A DNA stretch of 14,076 nucleotides, taken from NCBI GenBank assembly GCA_011800805.1, contig MPNW01001292.1:1-14076 (forward strand), in the 5' to 3' direction. Shown here one piece after another: positions 7,785-14,076 of this stretch; within the stretch, counting starts at the first letter, position 1; the number at the start of each line of letters is the position of its first letter. This DNA is from Hirudo medicinalis. Lineage: Eukaryota > Annelida > Clitellata > Hirudinida > Hirudinidae. The notes under the pieces are model-generated. The model was given only the letters and a program-made list of their open reading frames with translations. It had not been told where the DNA came from and did not search any database. The position numbers and the translations under genes are program-made.

Positions 7785-7935
7785 CTGAAGAGGGATCAAA
7801 ATCAGCATTAGGTATTCTGCTCTTGGATCCAATAAAAGAAACTAGTACAGGATAAAATAAGCGCGGATAAAGAACAGCAAAGCAACCAAAAATTAAAACA
7901 AACACGACAATTGTCTTCACTAGTGACGCATCCAT
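7785..7935 (-). CDS. ric-3: ric-3-like gene, exon 1 (start and first membrane span)
   Basis: Minus-strand first coding exon, starting at the ATG 7935-7933. This is the first in-frame Met after an upstream TGA at 7998-7996. It encodes 50 residues plus one base: MDASLVKTIVVFVLIFGCFA, VLYPRLFYPVLVSFIGS and a polar stretch to DPSS. A short N-terminus with a hydrophobic segment (residues about 8-23) and a GCFAVLYP-(I/L)F-P core is typical of invertebrate RIC-3, where this segment acts as signal anchor or first membrane span. The donor is CAG|GTTCGT (GT at 7784-7783). The intron to exon 2 is 235 bp. Two further GT sites downstream would keep the same phase and lengthen the exon, so the 3' edge is not certain. 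Confidence 0.75.
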
Positions 7936-8232
7936 GGAGCAAAATGTCGGTGTGTTAATAAATAAAATGAGTTTCAGATTTAAACCGAAGCCGAATCAAA
8001 CGAGCATTCACCTATCATCGTCCACGATGCGGCTTATCAGGTGGAAGAAAATCAGACTTCCGTCTGTAGAGTATAAACGAAACTCAATCAAACTCTTTAG
8101 CACGGCGTAAACAATTCAATGGTCAGTTGAAACCCGAAAAGCCAGTCGGTTAAAAAATTCCCACAGAAAAAAGTCTATTTAATTGTGATCAGCCGGTCGT
8201 ATGAGATGCAAAAATTGACCAAAATTACACAA
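7936..8232. promoter_or_regulatory. Presumed 5' UTR and promoter region of ric-3
   Basis: This is the DNA directly upstream of the ric-3 start on the minus strand. I see no TATA box or initiator that I can defend, and no upstream coding frame. It is less AT-rich than the intron. The label rests only on position. Confidence 0.35.
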
Positions 8233-8465
8233 TTGCATTCAGGAATCATTCCTCTCCAAAACATAATCAATTTTTAAAACAACGCCTTATAATTTAAATA
8301 TAACTATCTCTTCACCAATGCTTAAGCGAAAATATGTTATTTTCAAGTGCAATTTAGGCAACACCTCAAAACTATTCAAACAACTATCAAAATTATTGAT
8401 TTCCATTCACGATTCATTCTTTTTTGAACTCATTTTTTTAAATAATGCCGTATAATTTAATTTTA
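8233..8465. repeat. Diverged direct duplication upstream of ric-3
   Basis: Units 8233-8300 and 8401-8465 align with gaps. Shared features are ttNcattcaNgattcattc (first unit ttgcattcaggaatcattc), a T-rich run, and a core aacgccttataatttaaat versus aatgccgtataatttaatt. I estimate identity near 70%. It could be an old tandem duplication or two copies of an unknown repeat. Confidence 0.5.
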
Positions 8466-8601
8466 TTTCTACAACCATGTTTTCGTCTTAAGCTTGTAGG
8501 ATCGCACATCCATCATAATCACGTGCTGATCAACCTAATCCTATCAGGGATGACTTACCAGGCGCTCATCCTTTGTCTGTAGACATCCTCCTTTGTCCTG
8601 A

Positions 8602-9119
8602 CTGGCTATTTACACCCTGAAAGAGTGCCAATATAGAGACGCTGAGAAGAGGTGCGCGACATGCGACAGCACTAGCCACCACCTCATCGTAAGTTTGAGA
8701 AGGAGGTCATCCTCCAGCAAGTATTTAATCCATGCGAAAGCCCTAACGGCAGCCAAAAATAAGTTCGAAGGCAAGCCCTCCGCTGCTCCCAAGGTTTCGA
8801 TGACGACACCCGGCTCAGCACAAGATGAGCAGGCTGAAAGTCAACCACAAGAGCCAGCGCAGGTAAAGAAGACTAAGCGCAAGAAAGCTAAAGTCACAGC
8901 CGAGGTGTCCGAGAAGCCAAGTGAGCCTACTCTGATGTCAGAGGATGTGCAAATGCACAAATCTCTGCAGCTTTTTTCGCCAAAATAATTGAAGACTTTG
9001 CCAACAGGGCAACGTGAGGGGACAGGGAGAAGCTTGCAGAGGTGTTCACCTTCATCTTTGCGACCGCCGTCCAGTGAATGCAAGAAGACTCCGTCCCCGA
9101 GGCGGTACAGCCACCATGA
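8602..9119 (+). pseudogene. LINE ORF1 (gag-like) with zinc knuckle, frameshifted
   Basis: The open frame starts after a TGA at 8599-8601. It reads CQYRDAEKRCATCDSTSHH near 8626-8682, matching the C-terminal zinc-knuckle part of I/Jockey gag proteins (C---C----H spacing). Then come RRRSSSSKYLIHAKALTAAK and a Lys/Pro/Glu-rich linker with KKTKRKKAKV. The frame closes at 8986-8988. In another frame the protein continues through SAAFFAKIIEDFANRAT, EKLAEVFTFIFATAVQ and SVPEAVQPP to the TGA at 9117-9119, with two in-frame stops on the way. The N-terminal half of gag is not recognisable. Such proteins coat the LINE RNA. Confidence 0.65.
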
Positions 9120-9178
9120 ACAGCTTCTTCACAAAACCGGTCCATCATGAATAAATGAAATAATGAAATAATGCCATA

Positions 9179-9456
9179 AACATTATTCAATGGAACTGTC
9201 AGGGCATCCGTCCAAAAACAGGTGAACTCGTTGCCTTTTTGAATTCTTTGCAGTTTTGCCTGATGTTATCTTGCTTCAAGAAACCTTTCGTAAAAGCAGG
9301 CACACCTTCAAACTCCAAGGATATCAAATTGAACGATTTGATAGGCGGGGCGGCATACTGACATGTATAAGGGATGGCCTGTCGTACAGTTCCGTTATCG
9401 CATTCCATGCCCCTCAGTGTCTTGAGAAAGTCTCTCTCTCGACCTACGTCGCTTCA
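9179..9456 (+). pseudogene. LINE ORF2, N-terminal part of APE-type endonuclease (broken)
   Basis: At 9179 the frame reads NIIQWNCQGIRPKTGELVAF, the typical start of the apurinic-type endonuclease in LINE ORF2, with the conserved Asn in WN. A frameshift near 9253 leads into PDVILLQETFRKSRHTFKLQ, containing the catalytic QE of the (L)LQE motif (E codon about 9279-9281). Then come GYQIERFDRRGG and ILTCIRDGLSY. The frame ends at a TGA (9457-9459). The later endonuclease motifs (D-N, SDH) are absent, so about half of the domain is lost. In intact elements it nicks the genomic target for reverse transcription. Confidence 0.85.
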
Positions 9457-9459
9457 TGA

Positions 9460-9905
9460 GCTTCAGCTCATGGCAAACCATGCCCTCAGGTCTATCGCCA
9501 TTAAAAATAAAACTAATTATTTCATTTCAGATGGCAGGAAGTCCAAGTCTCAAGCCAGGCTCCACTTCAAAATGAAGAAACGAGGCGAGACCACCCCATA
9601 CGAGAAAATCGAGTCCCGGCAGACTTCCGGATACCAAAGAGGAAATTCCCACAACTCCTCCTTTGAGACTGAAACATATTATCGATATCTCGAATCTCTC
9701 CTTCGTAGCCCTCCACTACCCTCCGATAACAAGACCATATAGAAACTCGTGTCGACAAGAGCAAGTTCCAATGTGTTCCAAGGAGGAAAGAGATTTTAAT
9801 CTCAAAACTCAATTAGAAAATGTGCTCTGAATCAATACCTGTTTCTCTTGAAGCGTCATCCAGACGGAAAATGCCAGGTATGCCCTCAGGAGGATGAAAA
9901 TGTCC
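9460..9905 (+). pseudogene. LINE ORF2 C-terminal remnants (RNase H-like, cysteine motif)
   Basis: In the frame 9374-9742, the part from about 9455 reads LHELQLMANHALRSIAIKNK and then YFISDGRKSKSQARLHF. This resembles the start of the RNase H domain in I-type LINEs, where TDGS is usual; here it is SDGR. An alternative frame gives EEIPTTPPL. After a stop near 9740, other frames yield NVFQGGKRDF. A C-terminal block, NQYLFLLKRHPDGKCQVCPQ, is followed by EDENV (about 9831-9903), like the CxxC zinc motif at the end of many LINE polymerases. Identification of this segment is less sure than that of the endonuclease. Confidence 0.5.
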
Positions 9906-10006
9906 GGCCCAGTCAGTCCTAAGGAAAGAAATAAGAACCCGAACAAATGTGTCTGAGATGAGTTCCAGCAATCCAGAATGTGTGGACTTCATTTTCAGAT
10001 GGAATT

Positions 10007-10252
10007 GCTACCGCCATCCTCCCGAGAGTCTATATAAGGAACCAGGCTCTCACACTTATGCTTACCTTTCCTTAGGACTCTTTCTCTGACCCGCTTGATC
10101 TCATATTCTTACTTGTACTCTTGCTCGTTGCTGACTATGCGATTTCTTTTCGAGTATTGTTCATTATGAGTAGACTCTGATTCTGTGTTTTATTCACAGA
10201 AATAATAAAAACCTGTAAAAATATCAGTTGTTTCTTTGTACGATCTGCAACA
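10007..10252 (+). repeat. Left LTR of the CsRn1-like element (5' part missing)
   Basis: It shares gctaccgccatcctcccgag with the right LTR. Long further blocks are also shared, including aggactctttctctg, acttgtactcttgctcgttg and aaaaacctgtaaaaatatca. A TATATAA box at 10031-10037 is present here but deleted from the right LTR. An AATAAA lies at about 10204-10209. The presumed end is ctgcaaca (about 10252), just before the primer binding site. The sequence left of 10007 does not match the right LTR, so the U3 start is lost or replaced. Confidence 0.8.
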
Positions 10253-10255
10253 AAT

Positions 10256-10270
10256 TGGTGAACCCCGACG
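10256..10270 (+). other. Primer binding site (tRNA-Trp type)
   Basis: tggtgaaccccgacg lies four bases after the LTR end. It equals the complement of the tRNA-Trp 3' end apart from one inserted A. In LTR retrotransposons this is where the tRNA primes minus-strand DNA synthesis. Confidence 0.75.
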
Positions 10271-10282
10271 ACAGAGCTCACG

Positions 10283-10891
10283 ATGGACAACCTCATCGAC
10301 CCGGCTCCTCGCTCCATTAACGGATGTATTCAAGAATAACAGCACAAGGACCGGGCCAAACAAACTGCCCAGTTATAAGCGTTTCAGCAGGTGAAGGAAG
10401 AGCTACAAAAAGTCATACAGCTACATTCCTGGACGAAAAGCCGGTCAATTCCATCTCTCAACCGACGCTTCGGATTCCGCATCCGGAGCAGTTCTAGCGC
10501 AGATCGAGGACGGAGTTACAGTTGTAAACGCCAGTAGCTTTTTACTCCAGGAAATTTAGCCCGGCGGAAACGAGATGCAGTACCGTTGGGCGGAGTTGCT
10601 GGCTGTGTATCTGGCCGTCAAGCACTTCCAACATCATTTACACAGACCACAAGCCGATCACATTCGCCATCGGTAATATTTCGTCCTCAGAAAGAACGGA
10701 CCAAGCGACACAGTTACAGTTTCAATCGACAGGCTCAAGCCAACGTTTCTTCCCCAGATATCAGTACCAGCAACCCAGCCATAACACCAAGAACATCACT
10801 CGACAAAGCAACAAGACCAACTAAACTCCAAACACGCTCAGGACGAAGAGTTCATTGGCCCAAGAGATTCACAGACTACGGAGGCAATTAA
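10283..10891 (+). pseudogene. Gypsy gag-pol remnant: gag start, RNase H and integrase C-terminus
   Basis: An ATG at 10283 begins MDNLIDPAPRS, possibly the gag start, closed within about 60 bp. At about 10380 an AFQQVKEELQKVIQL block is the RT-RNase H connection. RNase H follows: HLSTDASDSASGAVLAQIED (10452-10511, catalytic D in TDAS), then a TAG at 10557-10559, NEMQYRWAELLAVYLAVKHF, and IYTDHKPITFAI. The reading then jumps to VSIDRLKPTFLP (about 10719-10754), an integrase C-terminal block of CsRn1-type elements. In the frame 10586-10891 it reaches TRSGRRVHWPKRF, the usual end of the polyprotein, with the stop at 10889-10891. The rest of gag, protease, most of RT and integrase are deleted, and the frame changes at least three times. 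Confidence 0.85.
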
Positions 10892-10937
10892 GATTAGGCA
10901 ATCTTTCGTTCGCCAGTTTGCTCTCTGGTGGGGGAGA

Positions 10938-11300
10938 TTTGACAGGAGCACACGCACACAGCGCAAATGATGCGCGAAGTCATTGGAGAACTGTGGCCAG
11001 CTTCGAGTGTACCAAGCAACCGTGCACCAGAACGAAGAACTTCGTACTAGGCCCAAGATTCCTTTGTGTGAGGAGCTACCGCCATCCTCCCGAGAGGAAC
11101 CAGGCGGAGCGACTCTCATACATCTTCCTCCGGAAGGAGTTTTCACTTGACGCTTAGGACTCTTTCTCTGTCCATTTTGATTCATAATCAATTAAGATTA
11201 CTTGTACTCTTGCTCGTTGCTGACTATGCGATTTCTTTTCGAGTAGTGTTCATTATGAGTAGACTCTGATTCTGTGAATAAAAACCTGTAAAAATATCAG
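10938..11300 (+). repeat. Right LTR of the CsRn1-like element
   Basis: It follows the purine-rich tract ggtgggggaga (10927-10937). The shared region with the left LTR runs from 11075 to 11300. Compared with it, this copy lacks the 10-bp TATA-containing block and a 16-bp block before AATAAA. It also has an extra stretch around 11103-11150. The first 130 bp have no counterpart in the left LTR. The two LTRs differ so much that the element is either old or a recombinant of two copies. Confidence 0.7.
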
Positions 11301-11590
11301 ATGTGTGTATATTGTCAGATAAAGACATGTCGAAAAAGCAGAGTTTGAAACACTTCCTGGAAAATATTGGAAAATATTCAGCAAAATATTGACTTCAAGA
11401 GGTAACTAAAAGGAAATATAACAAGACGCATTATTAACTTTATTTATTTTATAATTTGAAAGTTAAATTAAAAATTTATAAGATCCTGATGGATCTTTAT
11501 ATCGCCATTTTTACGCGTTTAAGTTAAATTAACATTTCCTCAAAATTGAGATCATGTACAAAAATACATCATAACTCTTACGAACGTATC
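11301..11590. other. AT-rich spacer between two Gypsy elements
   Basis: No coding frame or known repeat. A short duplicated word, gaaaatattggaaaatattc, occurs near 11359-11378. A word related to aagttaaattaa appears at 11460 and 11520. Confidence 0.45.
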
Positions 11591-11785
11591 TGTTGAGAGA
11601 CTAGAAAGACTAGAAGATTTTCGAATAGACTTTATTGATACAACAAGGAACTTATGAGACTAAGCGAAAATCGGAATTGAAGCAACCACCTACTCTGCTT
11701 TAGCAAGCTGTCACGTGACAACAAAGACAAAGAACACCCGTGTGGCGTTCTTATATATGCACATAAGAACGCCACATATGCTACA
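11591..11785 (-). repeat. LTR (3' LTR of the minus-strand Gypsy element)
   Basis: On the minus strand it begins TGTAGCATATGTGGCG (from 11785) and ends CTCTCAACA (11591), the classic TGT...ACA form, 195 bp. It has a TATA-like ATATATAAGAAC, a 12-bp perfect hairpin around it (11742-11753 / 11764-11775), a 12-bp palindrome tgtcacgtgaca (11709-11720) and an AATAAA (minus, 11636-11631). Two tandem gactagaaa words lie next to the 11591 end. Confidence 0.8.
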
Positions 11786-11917
11786 CATCCGTCTTTCAAG
11801 ATCAGATTAGAGATCTGCAAGACAGTTTTGGAGAGCCTTCTTGACCTTGTCTGGTAATTGCCGATTTCGCCTGAGCTTTCCAACCTATTCACAATATATA
11901 TGATCCAGGGCAACATG

Positions 11918-12590
11918 CTTACCATCTTCTTGTCCTAGAATCCACCGGTGATGGATTCTGACCATTTCTTCTGGTTGCAGTTCCGGCAGGCCATGAGTAG
12001 TTCTGTCGTACTACGACATTACTTTTAAACTCTTCTGCTTGAGTTTCGGATGGAGCGAAAACGGAACAGGGCTTTTTGGGTGAATCTTGGATTTGATGGT
12101 GTTATCAATAACAATATGATGCTCTATGGGAGTAATAATCCTTAGAAACATCCTGAAATTCCTATTCAGTTTTCCGTGGTGCTGTCTGGGTCTTGGTCGA
12201 GATGCTGATCTTTGTGTTGGTGCGTTCATAGTTTGCTCTGCAGTATCTGGCTTAGTGGTTCTGCTTGAAACAGAACGAGCATTGCTTTCCATACACTTGG
12301 TGGATGCATTCCCCAACAGTTGCCAGATTGCTTTTCATCCATGGCTTGGATTGCTTGGTAGCTGTGATAACTGCCAAAATGCGAATACTTCAGTTATTGA
12401 TTTCGTCTTGCTTCGAATTTCTTGACAACTTCCACCAAACTGGAGTTGCTTCCGGTCCATGATAACTTAGAAGCATCTGATGATCTCCCGATTCTAAAAA
12501 TATTCAGAAGCTCTCAAATGTATCCTGAGCGTAAGCCATTCAACGTTGAGAATCGCTGCATCGAATCGAAAGATTCAAAATCAAAAATTC
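11918..12590 (-). pseudogene. Gypsy gag and integrase-end remnants (broken)
   Basis: Minus-strand frames shift repeatedly. Around 12440-12370 the gag-like run KKFEARRN and ITEVFAFWQLSQ is seen. Around 12330-12215 there is a decayed zinc knuckle: CWGMHPP in one frame, KCMESNAR in the next and NYERTNTK in a third. Mag-type gag proteins have a C-x2-C-G-x-H-x4-C knuckle at this place. After an unassigned part, the frame at about 12010-11918 reads LPELQPEEMVRI and HHRWILGQEDGK, like the (L)PEL-PGD-VRI block near the integrase C-terminus. The two parts are joined by a large deletion. Nothing is functional. Confidence 0.55.
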
Positions 12591-12611
12591 TGTAGACAGA
12601 CACGAATTTTT

Positions 12612-12625
12612 CGTCGACTGCACCA
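12612..12625 (-). other. Primer binding site (tRNA-Ser type)
   Basis: On the minus strand it reads TGGTGCAGTCGACG. The tRNA-Ser type site in Mag-like Gypsy elements is TGGCGCAGTCGG, so there is one difference in the first ten bases. It lies next to a diverged LTR piece. Confidence 0.55.
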
Positions 12626-12720
12626 TTTACTAAGACAAGAAACTAAGAAACTTCGAGAGCGAAAAATTGAGGCAACCACTATAGCTAGCAGTCACGCGAT
12701 CGCAACTTAATTAGTGTAAC
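12626..12720 (-). repeat. Diverged 5' LTR piece of the minus-strand Gypsy element
   Basis: On the minus strand it resembles the 3' LTR in order: GTTG..CGTGAC-GCT, GTGGTTGCCTCAATTTTTCG versus GTGGTTGCTTCAATTCCGAT, then TTTCTTAGTTTCTTGTCTTA. I estimate about 65-70% identity with gaps. The upstream limit is unclear. 12720-12890 has no recognisable content. Confidence 0.5.
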
Positions 12721-12894
12721 TTAGTTTTTAGTCAGCAATAAATATTTAGTTCACTCGTTAGTTTTTGTTCTTCCTCTTAACTAAAATGAACAATGTATTT
12801 CATTTCCAGTCCTGCTTTTCAAGTGTGTAATTGACTTGACTTTGATCGATTTTCTTAACTTGGAAGTTAGCTGTTGTCCTAATGGGGATTGTGA

Positions 12895-12924
12895 GATCGC
12901 ACATCCACCGTAATCACGTGCTGA
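12895..12924 (+). repeat. 30-bp repeat, second copy (first at 8500-8529)
   Basis: gatcgcacatccaccgtaat, followed by cacgtgctga, matches 8500-8529 in 28 of 30 positions, in the same direction. Weaker similarity continues for about 35 bp (tatcag, ttacc, caggc). It contains the E-box CACGTG. Both copies lie just upstream of LINE remains. Confidence 0.8.
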
Positions 12925-12929
12925 CCCTA

Positions 12930-13190
12930 ACAATATCAGCTCGCATTACCTCGCAGGCTATTGAAGAAACTACATCAACGCATTCTTCCCTTCTCGTCTC
13001 TCTTCAGTTTTGTTGTCAGTCGGAAAGTTCTTGCCGTTGTTGTAAAACTGAGGTGGTGTGGTGCTCCTCCGGTCGACGCGCACATGAACTCTTTTCCAAA
13101 TCAGTCGACAATTTCTCCGATCTGATCAGCCAGTACAATCTGTTATCAATCTCTATTGAGTCACATGCAATTATGCTATGCAATTATCAG
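12930..13190 (+). other. Coding-like stretch with Cys-rich run, identity unknown
   Basis: The open frame 12882-13202 contains CCQSESSCRCCK, VVWCSS and HELFSKSVDNFSDLISQYNL. The spacing of Cys, Trp and His recalls a degraded PHD-type finger, which some CR1-like LINEs carry in ORF1. If so, this would be the 5' part of the LINE whose 3' end follows, with the middle deleted. The family link is only a suggestion. Confidence 0.3.
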
Positions 13191-13600
13191 ATAAAATTGT
13201 AGCATCGCTGCTCCAATATCATTTGATGTGCTTCTCATTCCATCACATTGATTACGGCAATTCAACTCTAACATCTGGCCGGTCATATCGCCTCGAGCAA
13301 CGACAGCGTGTCATCAAAGCTGCTAAAGTTATAAACAACCAAAGAAAACATGATCACATCACTCCCTCTTCTCTATGATCTCCATTGGCATTTTCCAGAG
13401 AATTAACTACAAAAGATATTTGTACTCTTCACTCGTTTTCAAAAATCCTGGTTCATGCACCGTCATACCTGCCTTTCACTACATCGCAATGAACATACTT
13501 CTACTGGGCGCGGGCTCAGAGCATACTCGGGGACTCCCTCGTCAAATCATCTGCCCGACGTGCGACAATAGACTCTATTACCGGTAAAATATTGCATTTA
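13190..13600 (+). mobile_element. 3' end of an L2/CR1-type LINE
   Basis: The frame 13178-13378 holds HIDYGNSTLTSG, LEQRQRVIKAAKVINN and DHITPSS. In L2/CR1 polymerases the same place reads RLDYCNSLL-G, LQRVQNAAARLI and DHITP. After a shift near 13375, LHWHFP and RINYKRYLYSSLVFKNPG correspond to the LHWLP---RI-YK block, followed by the final polymerase tail to a stop at 13585-13587. Only the C-terminal part is present, as in a 5'-truncated insertion. 13600-13690 is A-rich, with AATAAA-like words, as expected for a LINE tail. Confidence 0.75.
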
Positions 13601-13907
13601 AGAATATTTATATAAATACAATCGATAAATAAACTCTAAAGAAATAATAAACAAATCTAAATAAACTTAAAACATAAAACTTGAATTAAATAAAAATAAT
13701 AAAGGTGCATGATATTATTCCATAAATACCTTCTACATTAATGTTACATTGTGCATATCTGTGGATTGAACTGTGTAGATGAAAATGACCTTTTTTAATT
13801 AGAAAACAATTAGCGGATAATTTTTTCCTTATTTTCTGATCGAGAAGATGTTCTAAAGATTGCCACTTCTGCAAGGTGCTTTCGAAATAATCGATGGTCG
13901 ATTAAAT
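13600..13907. other. AT-rich stretch; possible minus-strand coding frame
   Basis: 13600-13700 is A/T-rich with several ataaa words. From about 13898 to 13686 the minus strand is open for over 60 codons, with DYFESTLQKWQSLEHLLDQK and KGHFHLHSSIHRYAQC. There is an AG (accttgcag) that could be a splice acceptor at 13870-13869. No family is recognised and it may be chance. Confidence 0.3.
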
Positions 13908-14076
13908 ATGCCTAATCAACCAGCCGTCGGTGCTGCTGATGAAGTGATTAATCAGCTTAGAGATTGATGAGCTCCACAATTCATCTCAAGAAAGCAATTC
14001 GACTGCTGGTGAAGATGAAATGAAAGAAGAAGTCAGAGACTCAGATGAGCCTGATGAAATCCAAGATTTGTCTCAA
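13908..14076 (+). CDS. Acidic open frame running off the right edge (uncertain)
   Basis: An ATG at 13908 opens MPNQPAVGAADEVINQLRD, which stops at 13965-13967. In the overlapping frame, open from 13948 to the last base, the sequence reads ELHNSSQESNSTAGEDEMKE and then EVRDSDEPDEIQDLSQ. The composition (Glu, Asp, Ser) looks like a disordered protein region rather than random AT-rich DNA. One frameshift would link the two parts, so it could be a decayed copy or an exon whose boundaries I cannot see. No motif allows a function. Confidence 0.35.

Larger units (their letters stand above)
8494..9905 (+). mobile_element. Decayed I/Jockey-type LINE with gag and pol pieces
   Basis: Plus-strand remains run in the order expected for a two-ORF LINE: a 5' segment (from about 8494), an ORF1 with a CCHC-type zinc knuckle (8602-9119), an endonuclease start (9179-9456), then an RNase H-like and C-terminal cysteine region (about 9479-9905). 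The whole RT domain is missing between about 9460 and 9480, so the copy carries a large internal deletion. The right end is cut by, or joined to, the Gypsy LTR at about 10007. The 5' segment shares 28 of 30 bases with 12895-12924. Confidence 0.75.
10007..11300 (+). mobile_element. Internally deleted CsRn1-like Gypsy LTR retrotransposon
   Basis: Two related LTR segments (10007-10252 and about 10938-11300) enclose about 690 bp of internal DNA. The primer binding site after the first LTR, tggtgaaccccgacg (10256-10270), matches the tRNA-Trp 3' complement (tggtgaccccgacg) apart from one extra A. Use of tRNA-Trp is a known trait of the CsRn1/Kabuki group. The internal part keeps a possible gag start, an RNase H piece and the end of integrase, with everything between lost. 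A purine-rich tract (10927-10936) precedes the second LTR. A full element would be about 4-5 kb. Confidence 0.85.
11591..12720 (-). mobile_element. Internally deleted Mag-like Gypsy retrotransposon, minus strand
   Basis: Read on the minus strand the order is: a diverged LTR piece (12720-12626); a primer binding site TGGTGCAGTCGACG (12625-12612), close to the tRNA-Ser type TGGCGCAGTCGG used by Mag-like elements; a broken gag with a zinc knuckle (about 12590-12210); an integrase C-terminal remnant (about 12012-11918); and a well-defined LTR (11785-11591) starting TGT and ending ACA. Protease, RT, RNase H and most of integrase are missing. Family assignment rests on the primer site and weak gag similarity. 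Confidence 0.7.

Noticed and set aside
7542..7811. Plus-strand ORF of 89 residues
   Set aside because: It is antisense to the ric-3 exons 1 and 2 and the intron between; no motif.
12126..12425. Plus-strand ORF of 99 residues with Cys/Leu-rich sequence
   Set aside because: It is the antisense of the Gypsy gag remnant, whose motifs are on the minus strand.

Overview
The window looks like invertebrate, probably arthropod, nuclear DNA. It is AT-rich, has introns, and is crowded with decayed transposable elements. There are no bacterial-type operons, ribosome binding sites or long intact ORFs. Almost every open frame is a fragment of a transposon protein. The one host gene I can recognise is a spliced gene on the minus strand that encodes a RIC-3-like chaperone of nicotinic acetylcholine receptors. 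Arthropod origin is inferred from the mix of elements (CsRn1-like and Mag-like Gypsy, Tc3-like, CR1/L2-like and I/Jockey-like LINEs) and from the ric-3 form. The species cannot be named.

Layout, left to right. 1-209 is a GC-rich, nearly perfect foldback palindrome. Two smaller inverted repeats follow (273-327 and 389-454). 600-2155 is a CR1/Jockey-type LINE reverse transcriptase, broken by frameshifts. 2160-2810 is a decayed coding-like stretch of unknown origin, possibly a retrocopy with its own AATAAA. 2940-3003 resembles a hAT terminus. 3588-4081 is a GAAC-rich repeat split by a 268-bp palindromic MITE flanked by TA (3671-3938). 4196-4352, 7416-7549 and 7785-7935 are ric-3 exons 3, 2 and 1, read right to left. 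Its 3-kb second intron holds a dead Tc3-like transposon (about 4650-5965) and a roughly 78-bp MITE (6044-6121).

Upstream of ric-3 there is a diverged duplication (8233-8300 / 8401-8465). Then comes a transposon cluster: an I/Jockey-type LINE with gag zinc knuckle, endonuclease and C-terminal pieces (about 8494-9905); an internally deleted CsRn1-like Gypsy element with two LTRs (10007-11300, plus strand); an internally deleted Mag-like Gypsy element on the minus strand (11591 to about 12720); and the 3' end of an L2/CR1 LINE (about 13190-13600). An acidic open frame runs off the right edge (13948-14076).

The parts do not form a pathway. The biology is one neuronal chaperone gene embedded in nested transposon remains. 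I found no convincing new system. The points most worth checking are the ric-3 gene model with its possible intronic polyadenylation isoform, the large foldback at the left edge, the unidentified coding-like stretch at 2160-2810, and the shared 30-bp repeat at 8500 and 12895.
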